Positions 1 to 11,467 of a stretch of DNA of 64,000 bases are shown here, one piece after another. Every line of letters starts with the position of its first letter. Within the stretch, counting starts at the first letter, position 1. The position numbers and the translations under genes were made by a program. This DNA is from Branchiostoma floridae (Eukaryota > Chordata > Leptocardii > Amphioxiformes > Branchiostomatidae), in the NCBI RefSeq assembly GCF_000003815.2, contig NC_049979.1, forward strand, positions 15,619,240-15,683,239, in the 5' to 3' direction. The notes below the pieces were generated by a model that worked only from the letters and a program-made list of their open reading frames with translations, did not search any database and was not told where the DNA came from.

Positions 1-39
1 GTATTCAGTTGTAAAACATAGGGGATAAGGAAACATTTG

Positions 40-215
40 ACATAATTATGAGTAATATAGCACAATCATAGTTCTTAAAGGGACATAATGTAAATAAGAA
101 AGTCACTGTTTTCGGCCATTTTTTTACATTATGAGTTGATCTACCTTATTACACTGCACAGCAATATTTACAACGTATTGATACGACTTTGTTGTGCCGC
201 CAGAACGTCTCGAAA
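40..215 (+). repeat. Dispersed repeat, copy 1
   Basis: This stretch resembles the reverse complement of about 3450-3610. Shared blocks include TACATTATGA, the run CCTTATT followed by CACAGCAATATT, and GACTTTGTTGTG, in the same order and spacing. The two copies face each other across the deiodinase gene, one outside it and one inside its first intron. I recognise no coding content or terminal inverted repeats, and the family is unidentified. Confidence 0.6.
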
Positions 216-402
216 TATGCGCACTTCCCTTCGCCGCTTGAGTTGTCCGCCATTTTATCCAACTCTCCGACGAACCAAAGTGCGCTTTAGAACGTGTTCG
301 GTGGTTTGCTCGAATCGTTACTAAAGTTTGTTGAAAGTCCCTCAGCCTGCGAAGCTCCGAGGATCTGCGACCGCAACGGTCGATCTGGAAATCTACGGCC
401 GG

Positions 403-432
403 CTTACTTCCGGTAGGCTGCCCGGAAGTAAG
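403..432. promoter_or_regulatory. Perfect inverted repeat made of two ETS-type sites
   Basis: CTTACTTCCGG at 403-413 is followed, after an 8-base spacer, by its exact reverse complement at 422-432. Each arm holds the core CCGGAAGT, the classical ETS/GABP binding sequence common in CpG-rich promoters. No adjacent gene was identified, so a promoter role is inference. It could equally be the stem of a small foldback repeat. Confidence 0.4.
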
Positions 433-1513
433 TGAATTTGGTCGTGGCTTACTTTGGCATTGTTAATTAGTGCTAGAAATGTGATAGAATGATGAAGATA
501 AGTTGGAAATAAGTTACAAATGTCAATATGACTGGAGATTTTAAAGTTCAGAACCTTTGAAATTTTGGCGCCAAATTTCTACAATATGTCCCTTTAAAGT
601 TTTGGTAGTTTGTATGCTGCCTTCCTCAGGGCTAAAGTGACTGATGCTGAAAACATAGGAAGGTACCAGATAGCCTACTGAAATACTGGCATTTAAGAGA
701 AATTTAATGATTGTGTACAAGAAAATACCCAATGATCTACATGTACCATCCTGATAAAAATTGTTAATAGATCAGTGTAAAATTTCTGCCACTCAGGTGA
801 AGAGGACTGACCGACAGTTCTCACCTGTCATGACTTTATCGTTTCACCACAGCAGAGCATTATGACTCAAACAAGGTCATTTGTTTCTTAGTGTAACTCT
901 TACTCATATCCTGATGTGTATGACTGGGCCTTCAGCTGGGTTAGTCTGATGCTCTGTGCATCATGTGAATAAAGCTGTGTTTTATGTGGTAAACCTATCT
1001 GTGGAGCCTTCTGGCATCTCGTCATAGACCCAGTAAGACCTGTTAAGACTTCAGAAACCTCTATGATCTGTGACCTGTGTAAAGGTTCAAAATACCATGA
1101 ACTCGGGACAGAAACTTTGCATTTTACTTGAATCACTTAAGGGCTTAAGTACAGACATATTACAATCTTTCTGTAATGTTAAACCCAAAGAAGCTTTCAT
1201 ACAACCGACATGTTGATTCCTACTTCTCAGGAAGTACATATGACAATCTCTGTCCAATGTGCTTTAAATGTACTTGGCCAGTTAACTTGATTATATCATG
1301 GTGTCCTTGTGACCCTTCCTAAATGAAACAGGAACTGTAACATCATTGTGAGTAAAGCCAAAGGGGTAATCTAACACTGCAGGCTCCATACTTAATCTCT
1401 CCAAACCTCTTCTGACCTTTGATAACATGTACATCAAACCAAAGTATCATTGGTGGTAAAACTCACAGGGATAGACAAACCTGCAGACCTGGTATTGCTG
1501 ACCTACATTAACG

Positions 1514-4296
1514 TTACATCAGAACCATGATGTCTTTGAGCTCTCTCCTCTGAAGGTCAGGGACTGTGGCATTGTGAGCAGGATAGCCGATGGGTAGGAG
1601 TAACAGAAGCTTCTCGTTGACTGGCCTGCCGAGTAGTGTACGTAAGGCTGGGCCAGCATTCAGTGGTGTGCTGGTGACTGTGACAAGTCCTGCATTCTGG
1701 GGCACAAGTATGTCAAATCTTCATATAAGTGTCAAGAGATGTTACCCGTCTTATATCAATGAGTAGTTCCAAAATGTTTATTTTCTACAAAATAGTGACA
1801 TGTTAGAATCAATCTAATTGGCTTTATTGTCGCACACATTTTGTTGTGTTAATAAATTTGTTTCACATCTCTACTGTTAGATTTTTCAGCTTTCTGTGAA
1901 CATGATCTGATGAGATCAAATTCTGCAAAGTAATTCTGGCAAGGGAATCAACACATTAGAGCAATTAGTACAGAAGCTCCCTCTAGTGCCCCAAGTTGAA
2001 ACCACAGCAATATGTAAATACTTCCTACGCCTAAGTGTTCACGTGCATGCCCACCATCCTGTCTACACTGATACTTGAAAGGGTCTTAACTTTTAAAGAA
2101 TACTTTGTTGACACCACCCTGTCCAATCATAATTTTGATAACCAGTTATGATATTTGATGTTTGCAGTCCTGAATTTTTTAAATTCCCTCATGGTAGTCA
2201 GTACCCACCTGCATACTGGAGCTGCAGACAGAAACTAACCAAAATGGTTAGTGGATAGCAACTGCCGGGGCAGGTGTGACAGTGACCTGGGTGGTACCTA
2301 GATTAATTGTTACCTGGATTGCAGCAAGAAGAATGCCCACAGAAATGGAGATGCTGATTTCGCTGTAGTAGTGGTTTAGTCGCTCCCCATTTGGTCCGAT
2401 CCCATACGTCTGTTTGAACACCATGATTAGATAGGGTGCTATATCCAGGTATGGCTTCTCCCATGTTGTCCGAAACTTTTCCAGGTCTTTGACCCACGTG
2501 GCACTCATTCTCTTCCTGTAGTTTTATTTGTATTTGATATAAATTTGATATTATTACATGTAAATAAAATACAAACATATCAGCAGCACAATAAAATCAT
2601 TTGTATATGTATGATGCTATTTGATTACCATCACTCATTTTATATTGTAATCATTCAATAATAAAACATAAAATATAACATGACATGTAACGTTATAGTT
2701 CTTACAATATAACTGTTAACTGTTACATGCAATGAAAAGGAAATGTGTGAAGGCCAACCCCACTCATAAACTTAGAAAGCAGCTGGTAGATTCTGCAGTT
2801 TTAGCTTGATAACATGATTTTGGCAGATGAACAGAGAGGAGTAAGCTAACCTGTAGTTGATCTCCTCCTCTGCCTCCACAATTTCCCTGATCTGATGTTT
2901 CAGACTGAAGTCCTGCACAACCACATATGTCCATGGCTGGGTGTGGGCTCCACTGGGTGATGTACCTACAGCATGACACATTGTGTAAAGAAGATTGTCT
3001 AACATTTAAAGTCGCCCATTACAATTTTAGGGCCTTGAGAGTCATTTTTTTTCAAATTCAATTTTCAAAATTGCAGACAAGAAACCATTACTGGCTTGAT
3101 CCTGTGTTGATTAATTGTGGGGCGCAATAAATTCTTCTTGTCCTTTTTCATCCTGTCGGCCAGTTCAGATGGACTAAGCAACTTGACATATTTTATAAAT
3201 AAAGGGGTCCATTTGCAGCATCTTTGCACATTCTTTTTAAACACTCAAAGTATAAAATAATGATACAAATGTGTTAGTATGGTGAAGTAAATGTCAATAT
3301 TGTACCAATTGTGTTTTCGAGGATATTTCCAATGTTAAAGCTCTAAAATTGCATTGAGTGCCTTTAACAGTGTCTAACTGACAACTACAGAATGTACTTT
3401 CAGTTCATCAAATTTAGTGCTAGTAAAATTTTTGGTGCCAAAAGTGCTTTCAAGACGTCCTGATCAGAGCACAACAAAGTCATATTCATACATCGAATAT
3501 TGCTGTGTTTTGCAATAAGGCGGATTCAATTCATAATGTAGACCAAAAACAGTTTATTTTTATGACACATCCCTTTTTCAGGTTAATTAATATAGCAATA
3601 ATAGTTCATTTGTAGCAAGAATGACAAAATTACCAGTGAGGTCCTTAAAAGGCCCTCTTTCCATTTAGTGGCAATCACGGTGCGACCAAAGTGCAACCAA
3701 AATTAAATTTTGATGTCCTGAAATCCATAATTGTTAAATTTCATATGAATTATGATGACTCCATAATGCAAGACATATGAGTATGATTTAAAAGACAACA
3801 ATACACACGAAACGTTTGAAAATCGTTCTTCATATGAAAAGCATTGGTTGCAAAACGGTTGCTGCCCCAGTAGAACTGAGACTGAGAGAGGGTAATGTTA
3901 CCAGACCACGCCCCCTAAGTTACCTGCTGTCTTGATCAGTGTTTGCACGACCCCTAGCGGCACAGGATCGTCACTGAAGAATCGAACGGTCCTTCTCTGG
4001 TCCATCAGTCTGTAAAACTCCACCGATCTTTGGAGCATTTCCTTCTCTGTGTACCTCTTCGGGCGATAAGGAATATGTTCCGTCGTTTCTTCAAGACCTA
4101 GAGGTCCTCCCGCTACTTCTTGGTCTTCCTCGTGGTCATCATCCAGGTCCAGTTGGCGGGCGGGATCGTAAGAAAAACGTCGCCTTCTTTCTTTTCCTGA
4201 GAGACGTTGGGCCAGGAACTTGAGGGATAAGTAGCCGATCAATGCTATGAGCAGATGAGGCCAATACTTGGTCAGAAATGGAGCTGAAAAGTCCAT
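1514..4296 (-). CDS. IYD: Iodotyrosine deiodinase (IYD/DEHAL1), complete, 4 exons
   Basis: This is an FMN-dependent membrane enzyme that removes iodide from mono- and di-iodotyrosine using NADPH-derived electrons, salvaging iodide in thyroid-type tissue. Coding exons are 4296-3924, 2965-2851, 2515-2314 and 1696-1514, all with GT-AG introns and matching phases (1, 2, 0). They give 290 aa, close to the 289 aa of human IYD. An N-terminal membrane anchor lies at about residues 11-29. The nitroreductase core follows, with the FMN-contact motif RRTVR at 101-105, TSPSGAH at 126-132, and Glu158, Tyr162 and Lys183 at the positions of the human substrate-binding residues Glu157, Tyr161 and Lys182. The C-terminus contains [13 protein letters not shown] and [19 protein letters not shown], typical of the family. 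The start is the only Met before the anchor. An ETS-type site (CCGGAAGTG, 4365-4373) lies just upstream. No break or missing key residue is visible, so the enzyme looks functional. Confidence 0.95.
3450..3610 (-). repeat. Dispersed repeat, copy 2, inside IYD intron 1
   Basis: This is the inverted partner of the copy at about 40-215 (see that entry). The boundaries are approximate. Similarity fades past the GACTTTGTTGTG block, so only part of the element may be shared. Confidence 0.6.
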
Positions 4297-5450
4297 TGTC
4301 GTTCCCCTTCTGTTTTGCTAGTGTAGATACCACTGGAGTAGAAAGGCGCCAAGGTAGATGTAACCCGGAAGTGAAGTGGTAGAGGTCAACAGCTGACAGC
4401 AACAACAAAACGTGGGTGGGACACATCGGTAAAGGCCGCATGTAGCCAGCATACAGGTAATGTAATTTTTTTGGGGGGAAGACACTGGCAGCACAGCAGA
4501 TTAGTGTTATCAGTTGTCTTTTGTTACTTGCTTTCAAATTGTCATGTCACACACTAGGACGTCTTGTAAAAGAGAGGCAGCGGCTGTTTTATCTGAATCA
4601 CTGACCAGGTCCTACATGCATGCCAGAGCGCGAACGCTATCTCCGACTCCGTAGGTGCGGTGCAATATTTTATCTGTAACGTTATATTATTCATATTCAC
4701 CTTGCATCCAGCCGATAGGTACCCTTGTCGGGTAATGAGGCTGGTAGCACGGCGGTCGGTTGCTAGGGTATTCTTTCCCGTTGCTATGCGAGTTCGAAAG
4801 AGTATCGGGTTACAAGAGGCCTACTATTTGCTAACCGTAAAATATTTCAAAATAAACAAGATGTTATGACAGGGAAAATGTATTCAAAATAAGATTAAAT
4901 TCGCAATTTTAGATAGTTTGAATCTTCCCGTTTGAATTGAGATAGTTGTTTCGTTTCGATTTTGCTTCCAAAGACGATTTTTTTTCTGTTTCTAGGAAGG
5001 CCTTCAATTTGACCATACTCTTGATAAGATGGGCCGCAAGTGCCATGGCAAATTCTCGATTTTTATATTTTTCGTCATCTGAGAGGCAAATAAAACTTTC
5101 TGTTTTGGGGATTTTTTAATTTTTAATTTTAAGCAAAGTTACAGTCAAAAATATGCGTAAAATGGCATTTTTCGCACTTAATTACCAATAATTCAAAATC
5201 TAAGGCATTTTTTAAAAATCCCCAAAACAGAAATCTCGGGAAAACCGTTGCGGTCATTTTGAGCCGTCAATGAGTTATGTTGGACTATTCTTGGTGGAGA
5301 TCTTAAACGATGTTTGCACGCATGTCATGCTGCACGGAGAGCGGGAGGGTGTTATTGATACCGGTGTAAACAACACTTATGATATTCAAGGTCACCAACA
5401 AAAACGCCAGTAGCTTCGTTACATATTACAGGTTCCAAACAAAGTGAAAG
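4297..5450. other. Intergenic region upstream of IYD with a foldback at 5098-5235
   Basis: The part next to 4297 should contain the IYD promoter and 5' UTR on the minus strand. It includes an ETS-type CCGGAAGTG at 4365-4373. TCTGTTTTGGGGATTTTTTA near 5098-5117 pairs with TTTAAAAATCCCCAAAACAG near 5211-5230, forming a stem with about 95 bases of AT-rich spacer. No coding exon is recognised. Confidence 0.5.
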
Positions 5451-5460
5451 CATAGATGTA

Positions 5461-5643
5461 ATGTCCAGAAAATTGTTTATATTGGTTAAAAACTATATTT
5501 TTCGCCTGATTCAAGTTAGTTGGGAGGAAAATGCCAGAAAGCACGGTTTTCCTGCAATGACCGCAGATGACCTAAATAGAACACGGGTTCCGTTCGAATT
5601 ACGTCAGATGGAACATCATCGAAGAAGGTTCGAATTCGGCTAG
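5461..5643 (+). CDS. Doubtful 60-aa ORF next to a foldback repeat
   Basis: The ORF encodes 60 residues: a hydrophobic, basic first third, then a hydrophilic segment beginning SWEENARKHGFPAMTADD and ending EHHRRRFEFG before a stop. The second half has a charge-balanced composition that looks more coding-like than most of the surrounding AT-rich DNA. The segment may be a lone exon, because the boundary before SWEEN is preceded by TTAG. I recognise no family, and a chance ORF is quite possible. Confidence 0.2.
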   Translation: MSRKLFILVKNYIFRLIQVSWEENARKHGFPAMTADDLNRTRVPFELRQMEHHRRRFEFG

Positions 5644-5882
5644 ACATGGGAGATTTTGAGCCCGTATTTGACCACCGTGTAGAATCGGTATGTAGATGGC
5701 GCAGGGTAGAGTGGAGGAGGCTTTGATATGTAGGCGAGGAATTAAAATGCAGACCTCTTGGAAGATTGTTCAAGCGCCACCAACTGACCAGTCTAACGTG
5801 TACGAACCTTTTAAAGGTTTTAATGGCTAAATTGGCATTTAGACCTGCCATTGTTTTCTCATTAATGAAATAAGAAAGAATG

Positions 5883-6414
5883 GAGTCGTAACTAATATTG
5901 ATAGATGGGCATGGAAGAATTCTAAATCTGATTTTTTTGGGCCCTATATATGATGTTATCAGGTTTTTATTGCCCCAAGTATAATTTTTTTCTATGAGAA
6001 AATACAACACTTTGGTACATACCACTGCAATGAAGCTATGTTTGTTTCTAAGCTATGCACATAATCATAATGATGAAAGCTACAAACTCACATTTGCGCA
6101 ACTTGATGTCTTTTAATAATCTGCAGTTATTAGAGAATAATTGTTTTCATCTAATTGAAATAAGTCAATTTCTAATAATCATAGATCGTTAGAAGATATG
6201 AAGTCGTGCAAACCTGAGTTTGTAGCTTTCATCATTATGTAACGTTACATGAAAAACATAGCTTCATTGCAGTGGTAACGTTATGACCAAAGTGCTGTAT
6301 TTTCTCATAGAAAAAGTTATTTGAGGCAATAAAAGCTGATGATGTCATCCATATGGCCCAAAAAAACCAGATTTAGAATTCTTTCATGCCCATCTATCAA
6401 TATTCGTTACGGCT
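5883..6414. repeat. Long imperfect inverted repeat (foldback or MITE-like element)
   Basis: Arm 1 (about 5883-6117) and arm 2 (about 6188-6414) are reverse complements over more than 200 bases with scattered mismatches and small indels. Matching landmarks are GATAGATGGGCATG near the left end against CATGCCCATCTATC near the right end, and AGCTACAAACTCA against TGAGTTTGTAGCT near the centre. The loop is only about 70 bases and AT-rich. No transposase is present, so this looks like a non-autonomous foldback element. The arms have diverged (for example TAACGTTA occurs in arm 2 only), so it is not recent. Confidence 0.8.
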
Positions 6415-7365
6415 ACATCTACTTTTGCTGACCATATCCATACTATCTGCAAATTGCCCCCATGAGTATACCTATCTATACAGATGTACCCTGGGTGGCA
6501 GGATATATGATTTGATATGAGTTGTTCAGGTGATCCTAACATCTCGGCCATCTCCTAATTGCTCCCGTGAGAACCTGCAGCATATCTTCTTTTTTTGTAC
6601 TGGTATCCCATGGAGAAGTTTCTGAGGTCCACAAGTATCTAATCAGTGCAATCATTGCTTGCTCTTCATTCATTTCCTGCATTGTTGTGCCATTGTGAAG
6701 ACAGAATCAGAACAGGTACACAGAAGAGAAGCTTTAATGCTTTGTGAGGATGTAATGTTTTATTTCCTTTTTCCTACTTCCTGCACTTATTAATTGGGCC
6801 TCCATTTTGCACTGCTCTTCCTTTCAGTTGCCAGGAATCAATCCCTATTATAGCCACTTGGTCAATTCTGGCCTCCAAGCAGAGCACTTCTGGCAAAGGA
6901 AGGACCAGTAGTGTGACTTGGCCAACATTTAGGGTTTTGATGATGTTGTATAAGGTTATCTGTTGGGTTCTCATTTGATATTTTGCAAAGTAATTTTTTT
7001 CACACACAACCACCTCTGAAGTGTCCCTTGCTAGAGTTAGGTTAATGGGATCAGATGACTTCTTCCTGCATACCTTATCCAGGTATTCAGGCAACTAGAT
7101 CAACAGTTGATGATATCATACATATTACATGATGTAACCTGATTGATAACAAAACTCATTGACTGGTTACCATTCATCCCCAAACACTCTGTGTTCTTGT
7201 TGCCTGTTGTACTAAAATGAATCAGCCATTCAGAATACACCCAGGTATTGTTGATCCTGGTAACTTGAGATCATGTTTGGTTGGATGGCCACAAGAGAGG
7301 CCCAGAGGGTCTAATCCACTGTTGACCCCCAAATTGGGTTTGCGGATTTCCTGCAAAGCATAATC
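6415..7365. other. Intergenic stretch without a recognised gene
   Basis: A minus-strand ORF of 106 codons lies at 6774-7094 but has no recognisable family, no supporting splice sites joining it to the gene at 7366-9465, and low-complexity AT-rich surroundings. The segment adjacent to 7366 should be the 3' UTR of that small minus-strand gene. I saw no other structure. Confidence 0.4.
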
Positions 7366-9465
7366 TTACCACAAAAATTCCACAGCTTGTTGGTACACAG
7401 GCTTCAGTTCAGATGTCAGAGGAAGAAAATGCACATAATTATATCTATAACTACAGTAATAACACATGTTCTGCTAAGCGTATGCCACTCTGAGTAAAAG
7501 ACAAAATACAGCTTAATACAACAATACCTGGTTTTCCAATGAAAACAAGTATGTTTTGAAAGATAACATATTTTATTATATCATGGTCTGCTTCTTCAGT
7601 ATCACTTGGCAATTACCGGATCTTTTGCTGGGACCTCAGTTGTTGGTCAATATTTGGGTTGTCTAATGTGTGAGGAATGGTGTTGGTAAAGGGGTTAGTG
7701 TTAGCACACTACAGCAAATATTCTACACTCATGGAAAGTGTGGTGATGGCTGAAAAGAGGCTGGTAAGAAAACTGGAGGTCACAAAATTTAACATCAAAT
7801 AAAGGAAAACAACAGTAGAAAGAATAATTGTAGTTAAAGAAAAGCTAGCATTTTTCTCAAATTGTGTTTGTTTGGTCTTCAGCCTTTATGCAGGCTTTCC
7901 TGTTATTTTCATGCCCCCTGTGAAGGACATGGTATGACCCATGTTAAAAGATGTATTGGACGTAAGTGAACATTGTTTTTTCAACAGCCACTCTGCACTG
8001 GGGAAATACTTGTCAGCTGAAGAGAAACACAGTTCTGAAACAGGTGTGCTATAGCAGGTGTTTTTAGAAGGTGAGTTTTTTTGGCTCAATCTGTTGACAC
8101 TTAAGTGCATGGCCACTAAAAATCTGCTGTTGTATGGGTCTGTTACGGCATGCTCATTCAACATGATTCCAGAACTACTCGGTATAAAATGTTCATAGTC
8201 AATCTACAAGAAATTTATGTTGAGAAGAGCATGTGCAATTTGGTCATAGGAAAAATAAATCTCCTCATGCATAGAGAGTATGATTCTTATGTGTACTAGG
8301 TACAAATTTTGGGTCACAATAATTCTTTGTGCAGAAGTGAATAAATCAGCTAACTTTGTAGTAAGTGTGAACAAAACAAAATGACTTTGGGAAAGAGACA
8401 GATATACATTTCTGAAGACCCTTAAGAATTTGCAGACATGTAACATTACAGTTTGTACATATAATGTTGTATAGAATGGGTGGAATGGCTCACATTGTCC
8501 CAACAAAGCTTTATTGGATAAAACCTTGTCAGTTAACATTGATAACATTTAAGGGTCTAAGTCAGCTTTGGTTCATTCATATAAGAATTCTTTGCCAATG
8601 ATCTACAGTCCATAACTGAAAGGTGTTTTGTATGTATATGTTGCCACATTATTTCCCATGATGTCTAGCGGACAGTGACACTCATTCAACATTGACACAT
8701 GTAATGTTAGGGGACTTCTTTTTGAACATGCAGGAAAAAACAGATTGACAAAGTAGAAAATGCCAATCAAAGGTCTAGCTGAATTTCTATATATTCTTGG
8801 TCACAAAACCTACCAGGTAGTACGACATGGAGAACAATCATGCAAATCTATCAAAGTGATGCGATATTTGTCCTTGCTGACAATATCTTTTTCCTGGTCT
8901 ATTGTATGCATTGTATTCATTGATAAATCCTTCTTGATTTCCGCGTAAGGCCTTTCTTTTGTGGTGACCATGTTCTATTCTAGAAAATAGCTGGTAATCT
9001 GCAAATTTAACATCAGTAAAGGATGAAGTATCACAAGACCAGCAAATAGTACTTGCACTGCAATAAAATGTATCGTCATTGCTGCAGTAAGTGTGCTTAA
9101 CTCATAGTGACCTCCTGTGAATTATTACCTTGCCCTTTTCCTTTGACAGCTCCTTGTGCCGGTTTCTTGGTTACAGAGGCATTGTCAGCAGGTACAAACT
9201 TGACAAATAAGATTTACAATTACACAGGGCTAGCATAGATTTCTTGCTGAGACAGCAAGGCAGACTACAGAAATCGCTCAACCAGTCCTCCTCACAAGAC
9301 ATTCATTTGAAGCATAGCATGTCTGTCGCACGATTTGCTCCAACTCAAATCTTTTGTCCGTGGGGTTTTTCAAATTTTCTCCACACCAATTACTCGTGTC
9401 CAGCCCCGTGGGACTATTGTCGCTAAGCAACTGTTTACAAACCGTAACAGAGTGCGTGCTGCCAT
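7366..9465 (-). CDS. Unrecognised 88-aa protein with a mitochondrial-looking N-terminus, 4 exons
   Basis: Four short exons join with consistent phases: 9465-9394, 9198-9129, 7662-7617 and 7444-7366 (72, 70, 46 and 79 bp; phases 0, 1, 2). They total 267 bp including the TAA stop that follows FLW directly. Exon 3 is preceded by a branch-point-like CTAAC and a pyrimidine-rich tract. The N-terminus MAARTLLRFVNSCLATIVPR is basic and hydrophobic and lacks acidic residues, as in mitochondrial presequences. A basic linker (TKKPAQGAVKGKGQ) follows, then a region ending TSELKPVYQQAVEFLW. The length and composition would suit a small mitochondrial accessory or ribosomal protein, but I do not recognise the family and assign no function. 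The agreement of four independent phases is the main evidence that the gene is real. Confidence 0.7.
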
Positions 9466-11390
9466 GATTGGGATCCTGTTAAGCAACTGCATGCTGTGAC
9501 ACAATCTGTAGTTACCCCTGAAATTCCCAATAGACACCTGAAGATCTGTCCACACAGGTGAGCAACAGCTAGCAGCAAATCTAGACATGGTCAAAGAATA
9601 GTACTGTTGGTTCTAGACCTATTTATACAGTAAACGTGTACTTGCCTTGAACATATATTTTCTGCTAAAAGCGCTATTGTGCTTAATCATTTTATTGGTC
9701 TTTGTAGCAAAGCAAGTTAATATCATGATCTTTTGTGTGGACTCAGCTATTTAAATGTGAGTTGTGCTATAGAAAATAAGCATGATTTTTTCAGGTTGTT
9801 GATAACCCCACACAACTGTGCTTTGGGTTATGTCATGTTAAATCATAGATAACCTATCTACATGTATGCTATAAAAACATGTTGAAGATTGAGATGAGGA
9901 AAGGGTAATCTTTTAATACAGAGTTATATAACTTATATTTTAGCATATCCTGAAAGCCACAGAGGTGAACAGGATGTAAAAGTGCCCTTCTGGACTACCT
10001 GAAGAGCTCTTGTTTACTACTTCAGCCATTCTGTCAGGGGTCAGATTAGACAGGTTAAACCTGTGCTTGTAAAACAAATGTAGTCCTGCATCACACAGAG
10101 GGGATTAAAACTGCCCAGCTGTTTGTGTAGGAAGGCCAGAGGTATCTGTGTAACCCAGGGTACAGGGGAGGCATCCTCGTTTTTACGGGCTGACGGTTAC
10201 CTTTCTTCATAGAGTAGGCTAATTTCATCTTGTATGAAGGCAAGATAGCAGTGGTTTTTAATTAAAGATTATCTCTCATAGTCTCAGTTAATCAGCCTTT
10301 ATGGTGCTATAAATGCTTTAAGTTGTCTGAAATGTAATCTGTTGTTGCTGTGTCCCCAAGGGCACCTGTTTTGATGACATTTTTGTACAGGTTGATGCAT
10401 TTTAACATTTTAAGAGTTGTTACACACAAATTATGAGAACAACTTGGGTAAATGTAGTTTCCCAGTTTTCTTGAATTGAACTCTAAAGAAATCTGGCAAT
10501 TAAGAGCGTGACACAGACATAGGCAAGACTGAAAAGTAAAACAGGTGTTGTCAGGGGTGTTGTTTTGTACTTTTTTGTGGCTCATAACAATGTTGTCAAG
10601 TACCTGCTGTTTGCCAAGGGCGGCAATGCAAAGAAAACGGGCCAATAAGTGCCAGCTTGATATTAACCCCCCAATCTGTATTCTCATATTGCATGCCATT
10701 GTAGGTATAGTAAATGGAACATAATACTTGTAACGTTACATGATTTTTGTTGGAAATATGGCTTTCATTTTAATATCTTAGATTGTGGTAAGCAAACAGG
10801 ATGTATACACTGTAATTTTTGTTACCTTGCTTTGCACTTCCACAGACTTTCCACTTGGATTAATTTCTTCTATACATTGAGACATAGTCATTTGGAAAAA
10901 AAATGATAGAACTGTTATGAGGTCTGAGGAAATTTTTTTGGCCTTAGAGGCAGCACTATTTACTCTCTATGCACACAGACCTCAGGGAGGGAAAAGACAG
11001 TAGGAAAACATGACAGTTCTCTCACCCCTACATCTGTTTGAAATCAATTATCTGGAACCTCCTAATTGATTAATATCACCCTAGGGGGGACAGTCCCATT
11101 GGGGTATACAGCATGGGGCCAATTAACTGGCTTGTCTTTATTATCTGATCTGAGTCAATTGAGGTAAGATGTCATCCCAAGGGATCTACTGTACTAGGGA
11201 GGGAGGGATAATGCTATCCTGGCTGGTTAGCAAGTGAAAGTATTGAGGCAGAAGTGACCACAGAGAATGGTACTCAGGCTAGGATAATGACACTGCTGAA
11301 CTATATTTACTGCAGTATGTCTGGCAGTTCAAGAAACAAAAGACTTTGCATTTTGATAGAAGACAAGAAAGTGACTCTTTTGTGTTACAG
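9466..11390. other. Intergenic region between the divergent small gene and the ankyrin gene
   Basis: This region separates two divergently transcribed genes and should hold both promoters. I recognise no TATA box or strong CpG island. A minus-strand ORF at 10307-10699 has no coding character that I can support. A TTTTGTGTTACAG ending at 11390 could be the 3' splice site of a 5'-UTR exon of the ankyrin gene, which would place the first-ATG exon at about 11391-11563. Confidence 0.4.
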
Positions 11391-11467
11391 TTTCTTAAGG
11401 CACTCTACCATGACTAACGACATCACTGGAAAGTTGCAAACTTGGCTGAACTGAAGAGGCCATAGTA

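Larger units (their letters stand above)
1..1513. other. Non-coding stretch downstream of the iodotyrosine deiodinase gene
   Basis: I find no convincing coding exon here. About 40-215 matches, in inverted orientation, a stretch near 3450-3610 inside intron 1 of the neighbouring gene, so it is a dispersed repeat copy. About 180-440 is richer in CpG than its surroundings and carries a palindromic ETS-type site, so it could be the edge of a promoter for a gene outside the window. The segment next to 1513 should hold the 3' UTR of the minus-strand deiodinase gene, but I saw no clear poly(A) signal on that strand. Confidence 0.5.

Noticed and set aside
6774-7094. Minus-strand ORF of 106 codons
   Set aside because: It has no recognisable motif or splice link to the neighbouring small gene, which ends with its own stop at 7366.
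7341-7365. Splice donor and acceptor directly after the last codons of the small gene
   Set aside because: The implied intron would be only about 19 bases, too short to be spliced. The in-frame TAA is the simpler end.
7886-8548. Two minus-strand ORFs of 92 and 114 codons inside the intron of the small gene
   Set aside because: AT-rich, with no family signature and no compatible splice sites. They lie within a well-phased intron.
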